DNA of 29,100 nt. Source: a virus. Position numbers and translations under genes: made by a program. The stretch lies in IMG/VR virus record IMGVR_UViG_3300047496_000333, positions 1-29,100 of that record; one strand, 5' to 3'. Within the stretch, counting starts at the first letter, position 1; each line of letters starts with the position of its first letter. The notes below the pieces were generated by a model. The model was not told the DNA's origin. It searched no databases and was given only the letters and a program-made list of their open reading frames with translations. Positions 1 to 7,935 of the stretch are shown in pieces.

Positions 1-110
1 TTCTGTCCGTATGCTTCTTCCTTCTTCTTTCTCCCCTGCTCCTCCGCTCCTCTGCACCCCTGCTGCCTCAACGATTTTCCCTTTTCTTAGTGCCATTCGG
101 ATTTTAACCC
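1..110. other. Pyrimidine-rich stretch before the terminase gene
   Basis: The first 110 bases are strongly pyrimidine-rich on the plus strand, with repeated CTCCT/CTGCTC-like units around 30-65. I see no convincing coding frame or ribosome binding site. It may be the tail of a low-complexity cyanobacterial intergenic repeat. A small-terminase gene would be expected upstream, outside the window. Confidence 0.35.
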
Positions 111-2015
111 ATGATCGCACCCTCCCCCTCCCGCCTCAACCCCAAACGCCGCCAGAAGTACAAACGAATACCCGAAGCCACTGAATTGCGTCAAGGGTTT
201 GTAGAGGAGTGCTACCAGAAGGGCGGTAAACCATTTGTAGCAGCAGTGGAAAAATATGGGGTAAACGAGAGGGGCGATCGCCTAACTCTTCACCCTTGGC
301 ATAAAGAACTTTACGAACTTGTAGGAGATGTCAGGCTTGCAGAGGTATTAACGACGGGAGCAAGTCAAATCGGTAAAACCCTAGCTAATACGTCATTCCT
401 CTGTTATTGCCTAGTTGATGGCGGACTAAACACCCTTTGGAGTTATGACCAGGAGCGATCGCTTAATATCCAAGTTCCAAGTAACTTCCGCCCAGTCATC
501 AAAGCATGGCTCAAAGCTAAGGGCATCAAAGTTAAGTTATCTGAAGGTACGCAAAATAACACCCTTTACCAAGTTAAAGGTGCGACCGCTCAATTTGTCT
601 ACGTCAGTACCAGTAAGCTCAAAGAAGATAACGGCAGCGCGGCAGCTGGTGGTATTGCTGTTGGCGTGAGTAGAGATATTCTATTCAAAGAGGAGCGATC
701 ACAGTATCCCCCCGGCGCAGATGCCCCCCTGGATCGCCGCCTCGATGCTGGCAGACTTCCATCCCGCCCTATTCGCCAAATCGGAACCCCAGGATCGGGT
801 CTTGGGATTGAGTTAGAGATTGAAACCGCCGATTATGATTTTCACCCCCATGCCCAATGCCCCAAGTGCAAAGGTGAATTTAACCTCACTCCGATGGGTT
901 GCTTACTCAAAGAAATCAAGCGGAAAAACAATAAACCTGTTTACCTTTCAGAATCGGGAAGGCCAGTAAATTGGCACTATCATAATCCCAGTGAGGCGAT
1001 CGCCTCCGCTTACTTCGCCTGTCCCAATTGCCTTACGGAAATCCCCAAGGAATCACGCACCCTAAAAACATGGTTTCGCTGCATCAAAACTGGAGTCAAC
1101 TTGCGCTCATTTCTAGACTCTCTACCCTCATGTTACCCAGAGCGCCGCATCAAGGCTGGAATCTGCCTTAGTCCTCTACTGCGAGAAACAGAATACAATC
1201 TAGCCTCTGAAATGATTAGAGAGGGAATGGATACATTTAATCCCCCAGACTGGTGTCAGCAAAGATTGGGTGTGGCTTCTCAATCTGGGGCGACTAATGT
1301 CAGCTTGGATATGTTGAGGGAGGCGATCGCGTTCACACCACGCTTAGGCAAACCCGATTTTATCCTAGCTGGCATCGACCAGGGACGCGGTGAAGACTGG
1401 CTATGGATTTGTGCTTACTTCCTCCCTGAAAACAAATCAGAATTAAGCAACCCCGAAGTTATTGAACAAACTACCCGTGTAGTGCTATTCGGCGGCGATG
1501 TAGTGCGTGATGCCATTCCTGAAAAATTGCAAGAGTACGGCGTAATTTACGGCATTATCGACAACGAACCCGATCGCGCCGATGCCTCTGATTTATGCCG
1601 TGTAACTTGCCTTGAGATGGCTGACCAAAAACCAGGGCAGAAAGATGCAGCCGTTGAATCAACCGTCAACGACGGCGGTATTGAGTACCCGTGTTGGCAT
1701 ATTCGCTCTGAGAAGTTCTTAAAAACCGTGGTTGTCGCCTTTGCAATGGAAAAATACTGTTTACCATCTGATTGGGATATCTGGCTTGGCATGATGGGCA
1801 ATGAGCGATCGCCCCTAACTCACTTATCCGCTCCATCCTACGATCCTAAATCTGGAAAGTGGAAACGTGGTAAAAATAACATAGATGATCTTTACTATGC
1901 CGCGATGTTTTGTGAGGTGGCGTTCTATCTACATTTAGACGGATATCAAGCCGATGTTAGTTTTGGGTTTGGTGGGGAGGATAGGGAAATTTATGGAGCG
2001 ATCGCTAGGTATTAA
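111..2015 (+). CDS. Phage terminase large subunit, GpA type
   Basis: This is the DNA-packaging motor: an ATPase that pumps phage DNA into the prohead through the portal, plus a nuclease that cuts the concatemer. The 634-residue length fits the GpA family. A Walker A-like GASQIGKT lies at residues 83-90, and an acidic Walker B-like stretch (ILFKEE) at about 190-195. Two CPxC pairs (250-253 and 304-307) form the zinc-binding insert common in GpA ATPases. Nuclease acidic residues are probably D423 (AGIDQG), D485 (IIDNEPD) and D592/D593 (NIDDLYY). The ATG at 111 is the first good start, and the protein begins with a basic tail. The portal gene follows after one small minus-strand gene, the usual order in Mu-like head modules. 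Several HIP1 sites lie in the gene, so its base usage is cyanobacterial. Confidence 0.93.
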   Translation: MIAPSPSRLNPKRRQKYKRIPEATELRQGFVEECYQKGGKPFVAAVEKYGVNERGDRLTLHPWHKELYELVGDVRLAEVLTTGASQIGKTLANTSFLCYCLVDGGLNTLWSYDQERSLNIQVPSNFRPVIKAWLKAKGIKVKLSEGTQNNTLYQVKGATAQFVYVSTSKLKEDNGSAAAGGIAVGVSRDILFKEERSQYPPGADAPLDRRLDAGRLPSRPIRQIGTPGSGLGIELEIETADYDFHPHAQCPKCKGEFNLTPMGCLLKEIKRKNNKPVYLSESGRPVNWHYHNPSEAIASAYFACPNCLTEIPKESRTLKTWFRCIKTGVNLRSFLDSLPSCYPERRIKAGICLSPLLRETEYNLASEMIREGMDTFNPPDWCQQRLGVASQSGATNVSLDMLREAIAFTPRLGKPDFILAGIDQGRGEDWLWICAYFLPENKSELSNPEVIEQTTRVVLFGGDVVRDAIPEKLQEYGVIYGIIDNEPDRADASDLCRVTCLEMADQKPGQKDAAVESTVNDGGIEYPCWHIRSEKFLKTVVVAFAMEKYCLPSDWDIWLGMMGNERSPLTHLSAPSYDPKSGKWKRGKNNIDDLYYAAMFCEVAFYLHLDGYQADVSFGFGGEDREIYGAIARY

Positions 2016-2056
2016 AAATATATGCAGCAATATCAATTACCATTCAGCCTTGTCTT

Positions 2057-2072
2057 AGGAACAATTGTTCCT
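2057..2072. repeat. 16-bp perfect palindrome, copy 1
   Basis: AGGAACAATTGTTCCT is a perfect palindrome lying between the terminase stop and the 3' end of the minus-strand gene at 2079. A second copy, extended to 18 bp, lies at 3773-3790 at the end of the portal gene. As a hairpin it would have a 6-bp stem and an AATT loop. No T-run follows, so a terminator is not well supported; an operator or a repeated protein-binding site is equally possible. Confidence 0.75.
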
Positions 2073-2078
2073 GAAGAA

Positions 2079-2300
2079 CTACAGCAATACACCATCCCCA
2101 GGCGTACCAATACCTAAATCCGCATCAATCACCTTGCCCCGTTTCCCATCAAGCGCGTCTTGTATCAAAACCAGCATTTTTCGTACTTTTTCATCATCAG
2201 GGGCGATCGCCCCATAGGCAAATATCAAATCAGCACTTTTCAAACCCTTGCGCTTAATCTGATGCTCTCGTAGATTCTGAAAAAGTTGGGATATTGACAT
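2079..2300 (-). CDS. Small protein with the LFQNLREH leader seen in the effector-like genes
   Basis: A 73-residue protein is predicted from the ATG at 2300; an upstream in-frame start at 2375 would overlap the portal gene and is less likely. I do not recognise a family. Its first residues, MSISQLFQNLREH, closely resemble the starts of the genes at 3849 (MPIAELFLNLHNH), 6154 (MAIAQLFQNLHDH) and 13033 (MLSSLFQNLREY). The rest (ADLIFAYGAIAPDDEKVRKM, then a glycine-rich end) does not contain the longer shared domain. The gene is convergent with the terminase and divergent from the portal, with 57 bp between start codons. It may be a short member of the same recruited protein set, or only share a leader. 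The function is unknown. Confidence 0.6.
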   Translation of the reverse strand: MSISQLFQNLREHQIKRKGLKSADLIFAYGAIAPDDEKVRKMLVLIQDALDGKRGKVIDADLGIGTPGDGVLL

Positions 2301-2325
2301 GGCTATTGATTGTTGATACTTGCAG

Positions 2326-2331
2326 TATAAT
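2326..2331 (+). promoter_or_regulatory. Possible -10 element before the portal gene
   Basis: TATAAT at 2326-2331 lies 27 bp before the portal ATG in the 57-bp divergent gap. The nearest -35-like hexamer (TTGATT, 2306-2311) is only 14 bp away, so spacing is poor. It is a candidate only. Confidence 0.3.
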
Positions 2332-2357
2332 TTACGCAATGTTCCCGTCTTCCCTTC

Positions 2358-3791
2358 ATGCCTCTCTCTGCCCAACTAGCCCAAGAAATTGCCGCCGCCG
2401 ATACCGACCCACGGCATTACCTATTTGACGGGTTTGCTCAAATCCCAGATGATACATTACTTTACCTGCTGGGTGGCGACACTGATTTTTATGATTTGGT
2501 GTTGAAAGATGCCCACGCAAAAGCGGTATTAGAGACGCGCGATCGCAACGTAACTTGTAGGGAATGGAAGATTAAGCCCGCGTCAGAATCTAGGGCAGAT
2601 AAAAAAGCGGCAGATGTTGTTAAAGGTGTTTTGACAGATTTTGACTTCGACCAAACCTGCTCTGATATCAATAGGTTTTCTTTTTTGCGCGGTACAAGCT
2701 TTATTGAGTTCAAGTGGCAGCTTGACGCAAACCTAACGAAAATCAAAAGAGCTACAGCTAAACCTACCTATCGGTTCCGTTTCAAAATTCCCGATGGCAA
2801 AGAAAGCGAGGATATTGGTTATTATGAAGGCTACGAAATCCGCCTATTATCTAGAAGTGATTACTACGAGGGGACAACAATTCCTTCCAAACGGATACTT
2901 TGCCACAGCTACGATCGCATCAACGATAATCCGTGGGGTATTGGCTTGGGTCGTGTTCTTTACTGGCTGGCAGTAGTTTTTAAAAAGGAACTGGTTAAAC
3001 AACGCCTTATCTATCTTGATAAATACGCCCAACCATCAATCAAGGGTAAAGGCGGGCCAAAATCGACACTAGAGCAACGAGACGAATTTACCAAGGTAAT
3101 TGCCCAAATATTCAAAAAAGGCTACGGTACACTCCCTGAAGGGTGGGATGCTGAACTGATGGAGGCACAGCGATCATCAACCAGCGATGTGTACCAAACA
3201 GCGATCGACTGGTGCAACACCGAGATGAGTAAACTTGTACTAGGAGAAACCCTATCATTAGAACTTCCTCAAGGTGCTGGTTCTCGTGCAGCTACCCAGA
3301 CGCATCAAGATGGAAGCACGATATTTCTTGCCAAGTTTGATAGCGATCGCCTCTCCACTGGCCCATTACGAGAATTAGCCAGATGGATCACCGAGCTTAA
3401 TGTTCCCGATGCCAATCCCCCAATGATTTGGCGACACTTCCCCGAACTTGAGGAAAGTGAGGATCTTAACCAACGGGTGAATCGGGACAATACACTTAAT
3501 ACTATTGGATATAAGATATCTGCTGATAAAGTCAAGGAAGTTTACGGCGATGGCTACGAGGATACAGCAGCAGTGCAAGCCGAACAGCAGAAACAGCAGA
3601 CACAGCAGCAACAGGATAGTGGTGCGTTTGATGTTGGGTTTGATGAGCCAAAACCCGTAGCCGATCCTGTAACCTTGAGTTATGAAGACCGTAAGCTTGC
3701 TGCATTTAGAAAACGTTTAGAAAAAGCAGGGATTGATTATGGAACCGTCAAGAATATCGGCAAGGGTGAACTCAGGAACAATTGTTCCTGA
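2358..3791 (+). CDS. Portal protein, Mu gp29 / DUF935 family
   Basis: This 477-residue protein would form the ring at the head vertex through which DNA enters and leaves. The order after terminase, the size, and the LGETLSLELPQGAGSRAATQ-type segment at about residues 295-315 followed by a histidine and serine (HQDGS) fit the Mu gp29-like DUF935 portal family. The N-terminus (DDTLLYLLGG, then DAHAKAVLETR) also matches the family's clip region entry. A glutamine-rich low-complexity segment (about 425-440) precedes a short helical tail. The final residues (GELRNNCS) are encoded by the repeated palindrome at 3773-3790, so the natural C-terminus may have been altered by that sequence. Start ATG at 2358 follows the divergent gap. 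Confidence 0.88.
   Translation: MPLSAQLAQEIAAADTDPRHYLFDGFAQIPDDTLLYLLGGDTDFYDLVLKDAHAKAVLETRDRNVTCREWKIKPASESRADKKAADVVKGVLTDFDFDQTCSDINRFSFLRGTSFIEFKWQLDANLTKIKRATAKPTYRFRFKIPDGKESEDIGYYEGYEIRLLSRSDYYEGTTIPSKRILCHSYDRINDNPWGIGLGRVLYWLAVVFKKELVKQRLIYLDKYAQPSIKGKGGPKSTLEQRDEFTKVIAQIFKKGYGTLPEGWDAELMEAQRSSTSDVYQTAIDWCNTEMSKLVLGETLSLELPQGAGSRAATQTHQDGSTIFLAKFDSDRLSTGPLRELARWITELNVPDANPPMIWRHFPELEESEDLNQRVNRDNTLNTIGYKISADKVKEVYGDGYEDTAAVQAEQQKQQTQQQQDSGAFDVGFDEPKPVADPVTLSYEDRKLAAFRKRLEKAGIDYGTVKNIGKGELRNNCS
3773..3790. repeat. 18-bp perfect palindrome, copy 2
   Basis: CAGGAACAATTGTTCCTG is the extended second copy of the palindrome at 2057-2072; GAA follows both copies. It encodes the last residues and the stop of the portal gene. 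The stem would be 7 bp with an AATT loop and no downstream T-run. Confidence 0.75.
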
Positions 3792-3805
3792 ACTATAAAG
3801 CAAAT

Positions 3806-3862
3806 ATGCAAATAACTAATAATTTGGATTTTAAAAGGGCGATCATTCATGCCAATAGCTGA
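3806..3862 (+). pseudogene. Remnant of the NLDFKRAI gene start
   Basis: An 18-codon frame beginning with ATG at 3806 reads MQITNNLDFKRAI and then stops at 3862. The core NLDFKRAI is the same as residues 6-13 of the pyrophosphatase-like gene at 5223 (MNLIKNLDFKRAI), and the underlying DNA is also similar through GCGATC. It overlaps the start of the gene at 3849. The simplest reading is a severed or duplicated 5' end left when the 3849 cassette entered between the portal and the 5223 gene. It could instead be a short coupled leader. Confidence 0.5.
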
Positions 3863-5105
3863 ACTATTTTTAAATCTGCATAATCACCACACTACTGCGG
3901 AATTCTCAGAGTCTACCATCTCTGAGTTAGACGCGATCGCCCTTCTCTTCGCCCTCAATTTTGATGAGGCTGGCAACCAAATTAAAGCCATTTTAGAGAA
4001 GCGCTACACTGATGGAATATCGGGTTTTAAAGATGTCAAAATTCAGGGAAGCAAAATTGAAGGTATATTTTATGATATCGTTTCACCCTCTCTTACCAAG
4101 AGTTTTAATTTCACTATTGACGCTGACACTGGGGCTGTTGATTATACTCAAATCAACAGTGGGAATCTGGAACCAGAACATTCAGAATACGAGTTTGCTG
4201 CCCCTGCCAAAAAATCTAAACAGTGCAATGAGGGTAAGTCTTCAGCTTGCACTCGCACTGATGGCTCTGTATATTGCATCAGGATTGGGTATAAGTGCAA
4301 GTCAGTGGGGTTGAGTGAACAGGAGAAGGCGGTAGTTAAGGGGATTGTAGAGAAGGGAAGTAAAACGAAAACCAAGAAAGCAAATACCAAAATACCTAAA
4401 CTCAAGGCAGAACCCAAGGCAGAGCCTCCAGAGCTTAAAATTCCTGAAGTAACACCAGAACTAATAAAAGCCTATCAAAAAGAAATGCTATCAGATCCCG
4501 TTTGGGGGGCTGATAATTTTTCGTTTATAGTAAGTAGGAATAAATCAATAATCAAATACGATAAGGAATTCAAGGCTAAGAAATACGATCCCATTGAAAC
4601 AGCTGCACTAACTCACTACACTAATGCCACTGGTGAATACGCTTTAATTAATTCAGTTTTAAGAGGGAGCGATCAAAAAGTAGCCGCTATCATGCAAGAT
4701 AGGGAAAAATCTGGAGATAAAAGGAATATAGAGGAAATAAGACAAAGAGTTGCTATCCAGACTGCTTTAATAAATAGCGCTTTAGATAAAATGCCAAACT
4801 ATGAAGGCAAGGTCTATAGAGTTTCAGCATTAGACCCGGCGATAGCCAATTCCTACAAAGTAGGACAAGAGATTACAGAGAAAGGATTCACAAGCACAGG
4901 AACAGAAAAACCTATAGGAATAAATATTAAAAAAGGTAAAATAGAGACGATTTTTAATATTAAGTCAAAAACGGGGAAATCTATCTCTAAATTTTCTGAT
5001 ACCCCGCAAGAAGATGAGGTATTGTTCAAGTCCGGGACTAAGTTTAAAGTGACAAAAAAACGAGAAGAGAATGGCAAAATTATTATCGAAATGGAGGAAG
5101 TTTAG
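3849..5105 (+). CDS. Putative effector: shared N-terminal domain plus ADP-ribosyltransferase-like C-terminus
   Basis: The 418-residue protein has three parts. Residues 1-165 are the domain shared with the genes at 6154 and 13033 (LFLNL at 6-10, FDEAG at 38-42, YTDGISGF at 53-60, then cysteines 126, 134, 143 and 150). Residues 165-205 are a lysine/proline linker. The C-terminus looks like an R-S-E class ADP-ribosyltransferase (VIP2/C3-type): LTHYT with Y257, YRVSA with R324, FTST at 347-350 for the ST(S) motif, and E388-D-E390 as the ExE pair. That class transfers ADP-ribose from NAD to protein side chains, often arginine when ExE is present. A small gene overlaps its stop by one base (TAGTG at 5103-5107). 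The gene follows the portal directly. That it is a particle-borne toxin is inference. Confidence 0.78.
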   Translation: MPIAELFLNLHNHHTTAEFSESTISELDAIALLFALNFDEAGNQIKAILEKRYTDGISGFKDVKIQGSKIEGIFYDIVSPSLTKSFNFTIDADTGAVDYTQINSGNLEPEHSEYEFAAPAKKSKQCNEGKSSACTRTDGSVYCIRIGYKCKSVGLSEQEKAVVKGIVEKGSKTKTKKANTKIPKLKAEPKAEPPELKIPEVTPELIKAYQKEMLSDPVWGADNFSFIVSRNKSIIKYDKEFKAKKYDPIETAALTHYTNATGEYALINSVLRGSDQKVAAIMQDREKSGDKRNIEEIRQRVAIQTALINSALDKMPNYEGKVYRVSALDPAIANSYKVGQEITEKGFTSTGTEKPIGINIKKGKIETIFNIKSKTGKSISKFSDTPQEDEVLFKSGTKFKVTKKREENGKIIIEMEEV

Positions 5106-5245
5106 TGCAAAAAGATAGCAAAAAGACAATCTTGGATAAAATGGAAGAGCCAATTGGTATTACGGATCAAGTATCTCAAGAGATACTTCAGGCTGCCGAT
5201 AAAACGCGACCAAAAAAGGCTAATGAACCTGATAAAAAACCTTGA
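5105..5245 (+). CDS. Small overlapping gene, candidate immunity protein
   Basis: A 46-codon frame starts with GTG at 5105, sharing its first base with the TAG stop of the ADP-ribosyltransferase-like gene, and ends at 5245 inside the start of the 5223 gene. The protein is short, highly charged and helix-friendly (QVSQEILQAADK), with a lysine/proline-rich end. An internal ATG lies at 5141. I recognise no family. The stop-start overlap suggests coupled translation with the upstream gene, the usual layout of toxin and antidote, but a non-functional leftover is also possible. Confidence 0.45.
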   Translation: MQKDSKKTILDKMEEPIGITDQVSQEILQAADKTRPKKANEPDKKP

Positions 5246-6188
5246 TTTCAAAAGAGCGATCGCCCAGAAATTCGACCCCGATACCGACTACTCAAGCTTT
5301 GACGAAGCTGAGGTGGATGGGGCATTTGAGGCGACAGTTTATCAATTGTTAATGGAGCGCGGGATTAATGCCCAACATCCAACACCCAACATCCAACATC
5401 CAACATCCAACATCCAACATCCAACACCCAATACCCAACCGCCAGAATTCGGATCAATCATCCACCAAGTCGTCAAGTGGAACTCATTAGACATTGGATT
5501 AGAGCATCGCCCCGGTGAGGTGAGGTTTCCTGGTCGTCGCAATTCTCGTAAGCTGCGATCGGGATATGGGCATATTCGTAATTATAAGGGCGCAGACGGG
5601 GAAGCGCTTGACTGCTACCTTGCGCCGTCGTTTTTCAATGATAGCGAGACACCAACGGATCGCCTCTGGCAAATCTCTCAACTGTCTCCAGAAGACGGAG
5701 ACTTCGATGAACACAAGCAGATGATTGGATTTTTGAGTGAGGATGATGCAAAAGCTGCTTACTTGCGCGAGATGCCGTTAGATTATTTTGGCGGAATTAG
5801 GGAGATAAAAATTAACGATCTAGATCAATACCGTAAGCCACAAGACTTTAGTGAACAGCTATCAGATATCAAAGAAACATTGACTCAGTTTTTTGATTTA
5901 ATACCGCCTAGCCCTAATTTCTCAGAGGATGCAGTAATTAAGGCGGTAAAGGAGGCGATCGCCCCCCATGTCTCAAGACTCGATTTACTAATCAGCAAAC
6001 TCGAATTTGGAGAGCCAATACAGATTGAGGGTGAGATATTAGAGGATAGTGAGTATGCTCAGATCGCCTCTGTTGATTCTGATGACGTGCGATCGGCTGT
6101 GGATGATTGGAATCAAGAATTACCAAAATTTAAAGATTTAATAGGAGAGGAAGATGGCGATCGCCCAGCTATTTCAGAACCTGCATGA
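5223..6188 (+). CDS. Pyrophosphatase-like (InPase-type) phage protein
   Basis: I place the start at ATG 5223 rather than the upstream weak start at 5154, because the conserved NLDFKRAI follows at once and the paralogous remnant at 3806 begins the same way. The 321-residue protein has an N-terminal helical part (1-48), a repeat-encoded linker (49-75), a central domain (76-205) and an acidic helical tail. The central domain (KGADGEALDCYLAP at 122-135, DGDFDEHKQMIGF at 158-170, FGGIREI at 189-195) matches the inorganic-pyrophosphatase-like domain found in phage polyvalent proteins; the clustered Asp/Glu would bind metal. I infer this from motif memory only. In phages this domain is proposed to accompany head or DNA-injected proteins. 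The stop overlaps the 6154 gene by 35 bp. Confidence 0.65.
   Translation: MNLIKNLDFKRAIAQKFDPDTDYSSFDEAEVDGAFEATVYQLLMERGINAQHPTPNIQHPTSNIQHPTPNTQPPEFGSIIHQVVKWNSLDIGLEHRPGEVRFPGRRNSRKLRSGYGHIRNYKGADGEALDCYLAPSFFNDSETPTDRLWQISQLSPEDGDFDEHKQMIGFLSEDDAKAAYLREMPLDYFGGIREIKINDLDQYRKPQDFSEQLSDIKETLTQFFDLIPPSPNFSEDAVIKAVKEAIAPHVSRLDLLISKLEFGEPIQIEGEILEDSEYAQIASVDSDDVRSAVDDWNQELPKFKDLIGEEDGDRPAISEPA
5372..5434 (+). repeat. Heptamer tandem repeat inside a coding gene
   Basis: Nine consecutive 7-bp units, CCAACAT with C or T variants, run from 5372 to 5434. Because 7 is not a multiple of 3, three units make a 21-bp period encoding a repeating QHPTxNI-like linker in the pyrophosphatase-like protein. 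Short heptamer repeats of this kind are typical of heterocyst-forming cyanobacteria. Copy-number change by units other than three would shift the frame. Confidence 0.85.
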
Positions 6189-7926
6189 CCACTTACCAGT
6201 AGAATTTGCCGAAAATATAGTTACCACTCTTGACACCTCACAACTATGGCTACTTGATTTTGATGAATCGGGCGTGCAAATCAAGAATATTCTAGAGTCC
6301 ACTTACACCGACGGGATAACAGGTTTAGAAAACGTTAAAAATGATGGCAAGCAAATAACTGGAGTATTTTTAGACAAAATTTCTCCAAATATTACCAAAA
6401 AATATAGCTTTACAGTTAGCCCTAATAATATTAGCTATCAGTTAGAAAATCCTAATGACTTAGAAGGCACTGATTTTGCTGAATTGGAGTTTGCTACACC
6501 TAAGATGTTTGGTGGCAGTAAAAAACCAAAGAATTGTCCCAATAGCACACCTTGCGGACTTAGCTGTATCAAAAAAGGCTTGAAGTGCAGTAAACCACCA
6601 AATTCAGAACAGGGGAAGGCGATCGCTCAGTTGCTTGATAAGGGTAAAAAAGCGCCTTCAACTAAAGCTACTACCAAAAATGATGTGCCCGACACAGAAA
6701 AAGAAAAGGTAGCCCGAAAAACTAAATCTACCTCTAAGCGTGATACTTCTGGCGTACAAAAAAAGGAAAAGAGATTACCGCAACCCCAAGCATCTACCGA
6801 TTTACCACCACTGAAGCCTGTTGACATCAAAAAGCTTGGGGCAACAAGCCTAAATGATATTGGAAATGTTGTGCAGGTTCACAACGATGAGTTAAAAAGG
6901 GATAAAAATAAAACAGACAAAAACCTTGAAAATCAATTTAAAAATGCAAAATCAAATAGAAATCTGACACCAGGATTAGTAATAGAAACAGGAAGGGATG
7001 AATATGAAGCCATAGATGACGGATTTAGTCAGCAACTAAATAATGCATCGGCTTCTGCAAATAAAGGTTTAGCCTTTAATTTGGTTGTCCCTAATGAAGA
7101 AAAACAGATACATCTGGCTGCCGCTTTGCAGCACCCCGACAAAGACCAAAAAATATACTTTGACGACGGTAAAAATAGAGGTTCGATTTCTGACTACAAA
7201 AACTTACTTGTCGTATCGCCAGAAGAAATAACCACTACTAAAAAGGGGCATGATAGAAGCGATGAAGAAGTAGATCGCGTTGCCAAACAACTTAGGGATG
7301 CAGGGGGAATAAACTGGGTTCCTGTATTAGTTAGAGAAACTGGGCAAGACAAATACGAAGTCGTTGGCAATCATTTCGCTTACGAGGTAGCGAAAAAGGC
7401 AAATATTACAAAAATTCGCACTATAGTTGTGGAAGACAAAACAACAGGCAAAAAGAAGGGCAATAAGGGTATTCCATCCAATAAAAATGCACAAGTCGAG
7501 AAAACACCAGAATCTATTACTAAAGATTTTGAACAAAACTTGAAAAAGGTAACAGATTTAAGAGCTTCTGGCGATAAGGAGGTTGCGGTTCAAATAGCTG
7601 GTGCAATAGATAGGGCTGACGCTTTACGTCGTGCCGTGGCATCAGGTAGTAAACAATCAATTGCAGAAGCGTTACCCGAAGCTATTACTAAATTAAGAGA
7701 ATCAAAAGATGACTCACCTATAGGTAAATTTTCTAAAGCTACGCTTGAATATGCTAAATCTCAATATGATAAACTGCCTGATAATTTAAAGCGTGAATGG
7801 GCAAATAATCAGTATACCGGTCTTAAACAATACGGAAAATTTAGCCAGGAACTTTATGATAATTTCGCCAACAAAAGCTCAACGCATAAACAGATAGCAG
7901 ATGATTTAAAAAAATATATTGACTAA
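6154..7926 (+). CDS. Putative effector: shared N-terminal domain plus ParB-like domain and helical tail
   Basis: This 590-residue protein starts with the shared domain (LFQNLHDH at 6-13, FDESG at 36-40, YTDGITGLENVK at 51-62, FLDKISPN at 72-79, cysteines 128, 134, 138 and 145). A basic low-complexity linker runs from about 163 to 215. Residues 345-428 resemble the ParB N-terminal/nuclease-like fold: SPEEI at 355-359, SDEEVDRVAKQLRDAGG at 369-385, then VPVLVRETG and YEVVGNHFAYEVAKKA at 401-416. The usual GERR box is replaced by GNHF, a variant I associate with cyanobacterial ParB-like proteins. ParB-fold domains can bind CTP/ATP or act on nucleic acid or as kinases; which applies here is unknown. 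The last 140 residues are helical and unrecognised. No overlapping small partner follows; a tnpB element is inserted immediately after the stop. Confidence 0.7.
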   Translation: MAIAQLFQNLHDHLPVEFAENIVTTLDTSQLWLLDFDESGVQIKNILESTYTDGITGLENVKNDGKQITGVFLDKISPNITKKYSFTVSPNNISYQLENPNDLEGTDFAELEFATPKMFGGSKKPKNCPNSTPCGLSCIKKGLKCSKPPNSEQGKAIAQLLDKGKKAPSTKATTKNDVPDTEKEKVARKTKSTSKRDTSGVQKKEKRLPQPQASTDLPPLKPVDIKKLGATSLNDIGNVVQVHNDELKRDKNKTDKNLENQFKNAKSNRNLTPGLVIETGRDEYEAIDDGFSQQLNNASASANKGLAFNLVVPNEEKQIHLAAALQHPDKDQKIYFDDGKNRGSISDYKNLLVVSPEEITTTKKGHDRSDEEVDRVAKQLRDAGGINWVPVLVRETGQDKYEVVGNHFAYEVAKKANITKIRTIVVEDKTTGKKKGNKGIPSNKNAQVEKTPESITKDFEQNLKKVTDLRASGDKEVAVQIAGAIDRADALRRAVASGSKQSIAEALPEAITKLRESKDDSPIGKFSKATLEYAKSQYDKLPDNLKREWANNQYTGLKQYGKFSQELYDNFANKSSTHKQIADDLKKYID

Positions 7927-7935
7927 ATGCGTAAA

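Noticed and set aside
1547-1801. Minus-strand frames inside the terminase and other large genes
   Set aside because: They lie opposite well-supported genes, lack motifs, and follow the codon structure of the sense strand.
2022-2117. 31-codon frame after the terminase (reads through the palindrome as LGTIVPEEL)
   Set aside because: It is very short and runs into the end of the minus-strand gene. A similar string near 3770 comes from the repeated palindrome itself.
5372-5434. Possible CRISPR-like array
   Set aside because: The units are contiguous 7-bp repeats without spacers.
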